64,000 nt of DNA, taken from positions 62,001 through 126,000 of the forward strand of contig NZ_CP045722.1 in the NCBI RefSeq assembly GCF_009646115.1. The letters are read 5' to 3'. This document shows positions 57,606-64,000 of this stretch, piece by piece (within the stretch, counting starts at the first letter, position 1; each line of letters begins with the position of its first letter). The position numbers and the translations under genes are program-made. The stretch is from Pantoea eucalypti (GTDB lineage Bacteria; Pseudomonadota; Gammaproteobacteria; Enterobacterales; Enterobacteriaceae). The notes under the pieces were generated by a model, which was not told the origin of the DNA, ran no database searches, and was given only the letters and a program-made list of their open reading frames with translations.

Positions 57606-58823
57606 ATGCTCTCCACCCTTATATATCGCAGCCAGCTTGTGGCTTCTGTCTCGCCAGAGAGATTACTGGCGCTGGTGGAACGCGCCAGTATTAAAAATGC
57701 CGAGGCTGAGGTCACTGGAATCCTGCTCTATGATGGGCAGTACTTTTTTCAGGTGCTGGAAGGAAAAGTCGATAATGTCCAGACTGTCTTCCAGCGTATC
57801 TGTCAGGATGATCGACACTTTAATCTGATTGAGCTGATGCGAGATTATGCGCCCGCACGTCGCTTTGGAAATGCTGGTATGGCCCTGTTTGATTTACGTG
57901 ACTATCCGCAACATGCCGTGGTGGATGCCCTGCTTAAGCGAGTGACTCTGAGTGATGAGCGCATCAAACAAGACCGGGTAGTAAAGTTCCTGCGTTCTTT
58001 CGTCGAAGGACGTGATAAAGCGACGTTTATTGAGATCGATCCCGCCAGTCTATGGACGCTGACTTTACCTCTTAAACAAGACGTTCAGCCCGCCGGGCAA
58101 CAGACTTCCGGGCAGCGCTGTGAATTTGCGCTCCAGCCAATTGTCGATGCAACAAATCGTCAGATTGTTTCCTGTGAAGCCCTGATACGCGGCCCACATG
58201 GCGCCCCACCCGCCGACTATTTTTCACAATTGCAGGAGAACGAGCGATACCAGGCTGATCTGCACTCTAAAGCCTACGCTTTCAAGCTGGCCAGACACCT
58301 GGGATTGCGGGAGCTGACGCTCTCCGTCAATCTCCTGCCCATGTCGCTGGTCGTGATCGATCATGCGGTAGACCATCTTATCCAGCAAATCATTCAGCAA
58401 GGATTGCGACCTGAGCAGGTCGTGATTGAGGTGACGGAAGATGAGATCATTTCGCGCTTTGACGAGTTTCAGTCTGCCGTACAGCAACTTAAAGCTGCCG
58501 GAATCAGTCTGGCGCTGGACGATTTTGGCGCCGGTTTCGCAGGCCTGTCACTGTTAGCCGATTTTCAGCCCGACAAAGTTAAAATTGATCGCAAACTCAT
58601 CACCGATATTCACCGTAGCGGCCCTCGCCAGGCGATAGTATTGGCCATTCTTAAATGCTGCCAGGCGCTGGAGATCACGGTCATCGCGGAAGGAGTAGAA
58701 AAAATTGAAGAGTGGCTCTGGCTGGAAGGTGCTGGCGTTCGCTATTACCAGGGGTTTCTGTTTGCCCGCCCGGCCCTGAATGCGCTGCCTGCAGTAAGCT
58801 GGCCATCGCGCCGCCCGGACTGA
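57606..58823 (+). CDS. bluF: BLUF-EAL blue-light-responsive phosphodiesterase (BluF)
   Basis: A 405-residue protein. BLUF domain 1-95 binds flavin: Y7 (in LIYRS), N31 and Q49 are the three conserved residues, at the same positions as in E. coli BluF. EAL domain about 165-395 retains CEALIRG, SVNLLPMSL, IEVTEDEI, LALDDFGAGFAGLSLL, KIDRKLI and IAEGVE, which E. coli BluF has largely lost (there DHFGAG, AMGVA). Start set at ATG 57606 by homology; ATGs at 57594 and 57582 are alternatives. Terminator follows at 58826. Confidence 0.92.
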   Translation: MLSTLIYRSQLVASVSPERLLALVERASIKNAEAEVTGILLYDGQYFFQVLEGKVDNVQTVFQRICQDDRHFNLIELMRDYAPARRFGNAGMALFDLRDYPQHAVVDALLKRVTLSDERIKQDRVVKFLRSFVEGRDKATFIEIDPASLWTLTLPLKQDVQPAGQQTSGQRCEFALQPIVDATNRQIVSCEALIRGPHGAPPADYFSQLQENERYQADLHSKAYAFKLARHLGLRELTLSVNLLPMSLVVIDHAVDHLIQQIIQQGLRPEQVVIEVTEDEIISRFDEFQSAVQQLKAAGISLALDDFGAGFAGLSLLADFQPDKVKIDRKLITDIHRSGPRQAIVLAILKCCQALEITVIAEGVEKIEEWLWLEGAGVRYYQGFLFARPALNALPAVSWPSRRPD

Positions 58824-58825
58824 CT

Positions 58826-58860
58826 AAAGAGGAGAGCGTTCCTTTTATCTCTCCTCTTTT
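58826..58860 (+). terminator. Terminator of bluF
   Basis: AAAGAGGAGAG pairs with CTCTCCTCTTT and is followed by T; loop of 12 bases. Confidence 0.75.
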
Positions 58861-58997
58861 ACTCAGAGTTTGACCCGGCTCACACCTCCCCGCTGCAAAT
58901 TGCAAAAGCTGTGCCATGCTTTATTCATCTGGCAGCCAACAGGCAAAACAGATATTCATCACGTCCCTGGATAACAACCGAAATTGGGAGAATCACC

Positions 58998-59207
58998 ATG
59001 AACGAAGATCGCATCAGCGGTAACTGGAAGCAGTTCAAAGGTAAGGTTAAGGAAAAATGGGGTGATCTTACGGATGATGATATGACCGTTGTCGAAGGGA
59101 AGCGTGATCAACTGGTCGGTAAAATTCAGGAACGCTATGGCTACGAAAAAGATCGTGCTGAAAAAGAAGTGAAAGATTGGGAAGACTCCAATAAGTATCA
59201 CTGGTAA
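58998..59207 (+). CDS. yjbJ: CsbD-family stress protein (YjbJ)
   Basis: A 69-residue hydrophilic protein: NEDRISGNWKQFKGKVKEKWGDLTDDD then GKRDQLVGKIQERYGYEKDRAEKEV is the classical CsbD sequence. GGGAG lies eight bases before ATG 58998; the open frame from 58911 is not coding. Usually RpoS-dependent. A GCCGGGCG/CGCCCGGC hairpin (59221-59242) follows. Confidence 0.95.
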   Translation: MNEDRISGNWKQFKGKVKEKWGDLTDDDMTVVEGKRDQLVGKIQERYGYEKDRAEKEVKDWEDSNKYHW

Positions 59208-59405
59208 TGCGTTCTGAATCGCCGGGCGTTACAGCGCCCGGCACCTGCTTTGATTTCCCTCAATCCTTATTCACCCGACTTAATGTCAACTGCGCCTGAT
59301 GCGGGCAGTGATTATGGAAATGATTATTTCTTTATTTGCCGATGAAGCGCATACTGCGACTCTCGTCCCTGAACATGGGACCTCAAAATCGTCCGGATAT
59401 TACCT

Positions 59406-60170
59406 ATGCCTCACCACACTACCGACACCGTATGTGGCCTTGTCGGTGTTCTTCCTGAAACTCTGCGTCGCTGGCGCCGTGCCGGGCTAATCACGCCACC
59501 GGGTCCTGCTGGCTACTCAGATAATCAGCTCACGCGTGCGCTATGTGTGCGTGAAATGACGTCAGGAGGTCATACGTTGTTCGATATCCATACGGCAATT
59601 AACTGGCCCAACGTGGCACTGTCAGGCGGGTGGGCTTGTCGCGAAGAGGATATTTTGCAGTTGCTGGCCAATAATCCAGATGCTGATATCGATCGCGAAC
59701 TTCAAATGATGAACACCGACTACTGTGGTGACGATTACGTTAATTGCTACCTGCGACCCCTTAACCTCTGGCTGCGCGCTGACCTGAGTGATGGAGCGGA
59801 TATGCGTCTGCAACGCTTTCATGCCGCGGTTGTCGCGCAATGGGAGCGCCTGTCTCTGGCAGCCCGTCGACGCAGCACGGTTCCCTTGTTCCTGGAAGCG
59901 GTCAGCGTTACAGATGAAACAGAGATCTGGATGGAGGCGATACGGCTTAATGGACAGGGTTTTCGGGTTGAAGTGGCCGCAGTCGCTTCTGGTCAACCCG
60001 CCGTGGCACAATGTCGTTTTGAACATCATCTGATGTGGTGTGGTGATGGGATTAGTGCCTCAATGAAGGCGGCATTCAATGCCAGTCTTGAAGCGGGTAA
60101 ACCCATCATGCTGACTGGCACTAACATCGATTTGCAGTCGCAAAATAATCTTATCTTTGCCAGCGCCTGA
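59406..60170 (+). CDS. MerR-family transcriptional regulator
   Basis: A 254-residue protein. Residues 8-60 are a MerR winged helix (VLPETLRRWRRAGLITPP, YSDNQLTRALCVREMTSGGHTLFDIHTAI). The remaining 190 residues resemble the C-terminal region of MlrA/BluR-like regulators only in length. CCGGA is the only site before the ATG. BluR is the partner of BluF in E. coli, and this gene is 580 bases from bluF, so it may be its analogue, but the sequence similarity I can see is limited to the HTH. Confidence 0.75.
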   Translation: MPHHTTDTVCGLVGVLPETLRRWRRAGLITPPGPAGYSDNQLTRALCVREMTSGGHTLFDIHTAINWPNVALSGGWACREEDILQLLANNPDADIDRELQMMNTDYCGDDYVNCYLRPLNLWLRADLSDGADMRLQRFHAAVVAQWERLSLAARRRSTVPLFLEAVSVTDETEIWMEAIRLNGQGFRVEVAAVASGQPAVAQCRFEHHLMWCGDGISASMKAAFNASLEAGKPIMLTGTNIDLQSQNNLIFASA

Positions 60171-60204
60171 GCACCGTCACCTTTTCACCAGCCGGCACTT
60201 AAAA

Positions 60205-60232
60205 GGCGGAAACAGCCTTTGCCGTCTCCGCC
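60205..60232. terminator. Stem-loop between convergent genes
   Basis: GGCGGA/TCCGCC outer stem with an inner loop. No T-run; lies between the MerR and Hsp20 genes. Confidence 0.45.
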
Positions 60233-60241
60233 CTGTTCATA

Positions 60242-60730
60242 TTATTGATGTTCCAGCGTACGCTGACCGCCGATTGCAATCGGGATACGTCGCGGTTTCT
60301 CACTCTCTGGTATTTCCTGGAGCAGATCGATATTGAGCAATCCTTCCGCCAGGCTGGCTTCAGTCACTTTTATATGCTCCGGAATAGAAAAGCTCAGCTG
60401 GAAATCGTGCCGGGAAATGCCGCGATGTATCCAGCGGCCACTCTCTTTGTCGGCCTCATCGGATGCGTGCTGAGATGCTTGTTCTCTGTGCCCCGCGACT
60501 GAAAGCCGATCGCCACGTAACTCAATCTCCAGTTCATGCTCTTTCCAGCCCGGTACGCTAACGGTCAACGCATAGCGGTTTTCCTCAACATGCTTAAGAT
60601 CATAAGCAGGAACAGAGCTTACCGGACTGTCGCCAGTAAGCTGACTAAACAACTTATCGATGCGATTAAAGCGGTCTGAAAAAACTGAATCAGACAGGGA
60701 GGGGAAAACAGAAACGTGTTGTACTGACAT
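60242..60730 (-). CDS. Small heat-shock protein (Hsp20/IbpA-like)
   Basis: A 162-residue alpha-crystallin-type holdase. N-terminal arm, then alpha-crystallin domain (about 48-140: YALTVSVPGWKEHELEIELRGDRLSVAGHRE, FQLSFSIPEHIKVTEASLAEGLLNIDL) and a C-terminal I-x-I/V motif (RIPIAIG). ATG at 60730 follows GGAG. No sigma32 site or ROSE-type thermometer was clearly visible in the 60 bases before it. Confidence 0.9.
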   Translation of the reverse strand: MSVQHVSVFPSLSDSVFSDRFNRIDKLFSQLTGDSPVSSVPAYDLKHVEENRYALTVSVPGWKEHELEIELRGDRLSVAGHREQASQHASDEADKESGRWIHRGISRHDFQLSFSIPEHIKVTEASLAEGLLNIDLLQEIPESEKPRRIPIAIGGQRTLEHQ

Positions 60731-60905
60731 AGTGATAATCTCCTGAACAGGTTCATCCAAAAGTTCATCTGACCGGTAACACACTCCCAGTCAACTTCCG
60801 AAATAGGGTTGTTAAGTCAGTTTTCAAGCCAGAAACTGGATTTTTTTATTGTTATCATACAGCCGGTTATTGCAGGGAATAACACTAAGGGCGATAACAC
60901 AGCGT

Positions 60906-61145
60906 CTATTTCTTACTCTGGGGTGAAAGAACGAAATGGGGATGGCGGCCAGCCAATAATAATAGCAACTCATATTCGCCCTGACTTAATAACGTTGGAT
61001 TGCCTGCAGCTTCTTTGGTTTGCCAGACTCTCAGGCTAAGGTCAAAACGCTCAGCAGCACTCTGCTGCGACAGGCCGGCGGCAAGACGAAGTTCACGCAC
61101 GTTACTCTGGACAACCACAGGCGACTGGGGGGGACGGTTAACCAA
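60906..61145 (-). CDS. Small helix-turn-helix protein with TTG start
   Basis: A 79-residue regulator-like protein. VRELRLAAGLSQQSAAERFDLSLRVWQTKEAA forms an XRE-type HTH (about 16-45). TTG at 61145 has AAGGAG seven bases upstream, a strong site supporting this unusual start. The C-terminus (EYELLLLLAGRHPHFVL) may dimerise. Target unknown. Confidence 0.75.
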   Translation of the reverse strand: MVNRPPQSPVVVQSNVRELRLAAGLSQQSAAERFDLSLRVWQTKEAAGNPTLLSQGEYELLLLLAGRHPHFVLSPQSKK

Positions 61146-61512
61146 ACAAAGACTCCTTCAACACGATGAAACGAAAACGCACAGCGCTTCGCGATTGACT
61201 GAGCGAAGCGATCTGAAAGCGGTGAGGACGACAAGACCAGAGAATAATTGACTATTTTGAATAAATGTCAAATTTTCAGACTTAAGATTCAGACATAAAT
61301 TTTTTAAGCGAAGCGGCATATTTCAGCTCATCGGCGATTTTTCTATTTCGTTAGAGTGCTTTATTCTTCCCGCCAGGAATTATCCTGTTATTTGCCTTAA
61401 GGTCCATTCAGGGATTAATCCGCTACCTCATTACGCCTTTCTTCATCAGGATAGATGCTTAGCTTGAGAATTATGTTCAGGCTGCTTCATTGAAACCAGA
61501 GGAGGATAATAA
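61146..61512. other. Divergent intergenic region, no gene seen
   Basis: About 370 bases between the HTH gene and the DUF3606 gene. It holds both promoters; no clear operator was found. Confidence 0.4.
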
Positions 61513-61713
61513 ATGAAAAATCCTATCCAGCGTCGCTCGCCTGATGATTTGTCACAGGTGGAAATTCGCGAACAGTGGCAAATCACTTACTGGACCCAGG
61601 AATTAGGTACAACACAGGAAAGGCTGACGCGCGCTATCCGGGAGGGGGGGCCGCAGACAGAACAGGTCCGGGACTGGCTTGAGCAAAATCCGCCGCCACG
61701 CCGTCCAACATAA
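61513..61713 (+). CDS. DUF3606-like small protein
   Basis: A 66-residue protein: VEIREQWQITYWTQELGTTQERLTRAIREGG fits the DUF3606 helical pattern (YW-T-x-LG). GAGGAGG shortly before the ATG is a strong site. Often RpoS-associated small proteins in enterobacteria. Function unknown. Confidence 0.78.
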   Translation: MKNPIQRRSPDDLSQVEIREQWQITYWTQELGTTQERLTRAIREGGPQTEQVRDWLEQNPPPRRPT

Positions 61714-62255
61714 TCCCAGAGGGCTAAAAGTTTAATAAATCCTGACTGAAGCGCTGGTTTTCCGCCAGCCATGCGGTGGGTTGACCTGCATCAGACAGCG
61801 TTATGCTGACAGGTCACATCTGCCGTTCAAAATCACATCCTGGCTTTTGCTTAGTGTTTTTATGCGGTTACCTGTCCTTCGACCCGCAAGTTGCCATTGC
61901 TCTGCATGTAAACGTTGTGCTTCGGTGTAAAATTGCCTTTTAAATAATATTAACCATCCTGAATGCTTATTCATCTCATGATGACAGATAAACATTAGCC
62001 CTTCTTAAAATTACCTTTTTTATTTATAAAATGAAGAAGCTCAAATAGTCTCATGCCTCTTCGATTAAATTTTCAAATCGTAAACACGCTTTTAATGCGT
62101 TAAAGAAAATATTAAGAGACACCCAGTGCATAGTCCCTTATCATTAAGTTGAAAATAAAAATCACACTCTATTTCCTGCCGCCCGAATCACATTTCGTTC
62201 CGGACAGTTTTCTTTTTTTCGCACTGTAATCAGCCGGTGCGGGGGTTCTACACAC
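61714..62255. other. Intergenic region, no gene accepted
   Basis: About 540 AT-rich bases. A leftward 64-codon frame (61801-61995) has no good binding site. No promoter could be assigned for the following gene. Confidence 0.4.
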
Positions 62256-64000
62256 ATGCTTAACAATCCAGACGGCGACAACGAGCGCCGAGGACGCGCT
62301 TTACAGGCTCTGCGCGCCCCAGATGAAAGCCGCGACGAGGTTCTGCGGAAGTTTGTCCGGCTAGCCAGTCAGGCCCTGGGTATCCCGGGCAGCTTTATCT
62401 CGGTGCTGGATGATGAATTTCAAACAGTACAGGCATCACACAATTTTGATCTGCAACGCTCAACCCGCGCAGATTCACTCTGCCGCCACGTGGTTGACAG
62501 TGACAGTGCCGTTATTGTGCCTGATACGTATCATGACGCGCGTTTTGTCACCCATCCTCTGATTACGGGCTCGCCCTTTATTCGCTTTTATGCCGGTGTG
62601 CCACTGAAAACCCGCGACGGTATGATTCTGGGCACACTCTGTGTTACCGACACCCAGCCACAGGCATTTGCGAGTGAGCAAGTGACGATATTGACGTTGC
62701 TCTCCACACTGGTGATGTCATTCCTGGAAGCCTGGCACTCGGCGGGTTTTACCGATCCGGTGACCGGACTGCCCAATCGTCAACGCCTGATACGGGATTT
62801 GCAGTATCTGGCCCTGGCCGGCGATACGACGCCACGCCGTCTGGTTCTGATTGACTGCATTGATATGTCACGCGCTTACGAACTGGCCCGGACCATGGGA
62901 ATGACACCGGTCGAAAGTCTGCTAAAAGATATGGCTACCCTATTACCGCTGCGCCTGCGCCCGGCAGTTGGCGAGATGATCTATACCGTGGCAACGGGCC
63001 GGTTTGCTATCCTGACGCGAGCGGACAGCCGGCTCAGTGCTGCCTGGGTAGCCGGTCGTCTGGAGGGTATCAGCGCAGACATGGATGAAGGTCTGTCGGT
63101 CGCACTGACTCCCCATACTGGTGAAACGGGATTTGTTGCCGGCCATCTGCCAGCATCAGAAATATTACGTCGCGCGGTTAGTGCATTGAATGAAGCTGTT
63201 GGCCGTGGGCTGCCTTCTCAGTGCTTTAATATTGCATCGGAAACCCAGCGTTCAGAAGATTTCATGCTGATGACCGATCTTAAAACGGCGTTACGTGAAA
63301 ATACCGGGCTTTACATGGTCTATCAGCCGAAAATTTGTCTGCAAAGTGGTAAACCGGTGGGTCTGGAAGCACTTATCCGCTGGCAACATCCCAGCCGGGG
63401 AGAGCTCTCACCCGCTGCATTTATCCCGCTGGCTGAACAGACCGATCTACTCTCTGTATTGACCATCTGGATTATCGATCAAGCGGTCGAACGTCTCAGC
63501 AGGCTGCGTAATAACTGTATCCAGTTGCCCTTGACCATAAACGTTAGTGTGCGCGACTTTGCGCGTGAGGGATTCGCTTCAGCGCTGGAAAGCAAGATGC
63601 TGAAATCTAAACTTCCGACTTCTCTGCTGGGCATCGAATGTCTGGAGACCGAACGTATTCTCGAAAGCCCCACCGCTCTGCGCGGGCTGGAGATGCTAAG
63701 GGAACGAGGATTCAAAATTTCACTCGACGATTTTGGCGCCGGCTACAGTAACATCAGTTATCTGCGCCGTATGCCGCTGGATGTGATTAAGCTGGATCGC
63801 TCCCTGATCAGTGAACTGTCCTCAGATACCGCTTCACGCATCATTGCCCGTAGCATTATCGCGATGCTCAAAGAGCTGGATTATACCGTGGTGGCTGAAG
63901 GGGTAGAGTGTCCGGACGCGGTGTCATCCCTGACTGAATATGGTTGCGATCAGGCTCAGGGGTATTTCTATTCAAAGCCGCTACGCGAAGAAGCTCTCGA
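62256..64000 (+). CDS. GAF-GGDEF(degenerate)-EAL signalling protein (3' end beyond window)
   Basis: At least 581 residues, open to the right edge. GAF-like sensor domain about 25-165 (ALGIPGSFISVLDDEFQTVQAS, RADSLCRHVV, GVPLKTRDGMILGTLCV). GGDEF-like domain about 170-330 (TDPVTGLPNRQRLI), with the catalytic GGDEF replaced by ATGRFAIL, so no cyclase is expected. EAL domain from about 345: LEALIRWQHP, INVSVRDF, DDFGAGYSN, KLDRSLI, AEGVE, a likely active c-di-GMP phosphodiesterase. A GGGGG run lies ten bases before the ATG. The GAF domain is of the type with a conserved LCRHVV turn, found in sensors of unknown ligand. Confidence 0.88.
   Translation, partial: MLNNPDGDNERRGRALQALRAPDESRDEVLRKFVRLASQALGIPGSFISVLDDEFQTVQASHNFDLQRSTRADSLCRHVVDSDSAVIVPDTYHDARFVTHPLITGSPFIRFYAGVPLKTRDGMILGTLCVTDTQPQAFASEQVTILTLLSTLVMSFLEAWHSAGFTDPVTGLPNRQRLIRDLQYLALAGDTTPRRLVLIDCIDMSRAYELARTMGMTPVESLLKDMATLLPLRLRPAVGEMIYTVATGRFAILTRADSRLSAAWVAGRLEGISADMDEGLSVALTPHTGETGFVAGHLPASEILRRAVSALNEAVGRGLPSQCFNIASETQRSEDFMLMTDLKTALRENTGLYMVYQPKICLQSGKPVGLEALIRWQHPSRGELSPAAFIPLAEQTDLLSVLTIWIIDQAVERLSRLRNNCIQLPLTINVSVRDFAREGFASALESKMLKSKLPTSLLGIECLETERILESPTALRGLEMLRERGFKISLDDFGAGYSNISYLRRMPLDVIKLDRSLISELSSDTASRIIARSIIAMLKELDYTVVAEGVECPDAVSSLTEYGCDQAQGYFYSKPLREEAL

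Noticed and set aside
61801..61995. 64-codon leftward frame
   Set aside because: No binding site at a usable distance and no family resemblance.
1..64000. CRISPR arrays, rRNA or tRNA genes, insertion sequences
   Set aside because: Looked for regularly spaced repeats, conserved rRNA/tRNA segments and transposase motifs; none seen.

Overview
The window looks like chromosome, or possibly a large plasmid, of an enterobacterium of the Pantoea/Erwinia group. The non-island genes have moderate GC and resemble Enterobacterales families (FeoAB, YfaZ, YgdI/R, Ahr, YajD, YdeP, BluF, YjbJ, H-NS). The Cre-like recombinase at 19739 also fits: Cre relatives with lox-like sites have been described in Pantoea (Panto/pox). 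No rRNA, tRNA, CRISPR array or insertion sequence was recognised.

Layout. (1) 1-6300 is a markedly AT-rich island. It holds a tightly overlapped leftward operon: a type I specificity subunit (HsdS), a PtuA-like ATPase, a PtuB-like HNH nuclease and an HsdM-type adenine methylase. A FRG-domain gene follows at the GC-rich border (6336-7739). No HsdR is visible, so this looks like a composite defence operon in which Septu-type PtuAB takes the restriction role. (2) 8113-18347 is an organosulfur-scavenging cluster: an SsuA-like binding protein, a sigma54 activator fused to an SsuA-like domain, SsuD- and NtaA/DmoA-type flavin monooxygenases, an FAD protein, an MFS transporter and an SfnB-type oxidoreductase. 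A near-consensus sigma54 promoter precedes the SsuD-like gene. (3) 19550-20776 holds a Cre-like recombinase, a 34-bp lox-like site and a large perfect inverted repeat. (4) 21211-24562 holds feoAB and a WbuC cupin. (5) 24563-30438 is gene-poor, with small envelope proteins, a DUF2256 gene, two tandem H-NS paralogues and a decayed VOC gene between them.

(6) 30518-34179 carries a GlxA-type regulator, an MBL hydrolase and an orphan type VI module: hcp with a nonsense codon, a Tlde1-like effector with a frameshift in an A9 tract, and an intact putative immunity gene, behind a perfect FNR-type palindrome. (7) 34387-51148 is mostly housekeeping or accessory metabolism: Ahr, a cytoplasmic FIST chemoreceptor, a KGG stress protein, a LysR/MFS/hydrolase divergon, an orphan RND pump, YajD, a cyclophilin-like protein, a YdeP-type oxidoreductase, a metallophosphoesterase and an MBL protein. 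(8) 51208-64000 is rich in sensing genes: two membrane chemoreceptors (one with a C-terminal CheR/CheB tether), a small unknown gene behind a LexA-type box, BluF with an apparently intact EAL domain, a MerR regulator, Hsp20, and a GAF-GGDEF-EAL protein cut off by the right edge.

All calls come from reading the sequence and recognising motifs. No database search was run. Where the longest open frame began with an unlikely start, the start was moved to the codon with the best ribosome binding site or family agreement.
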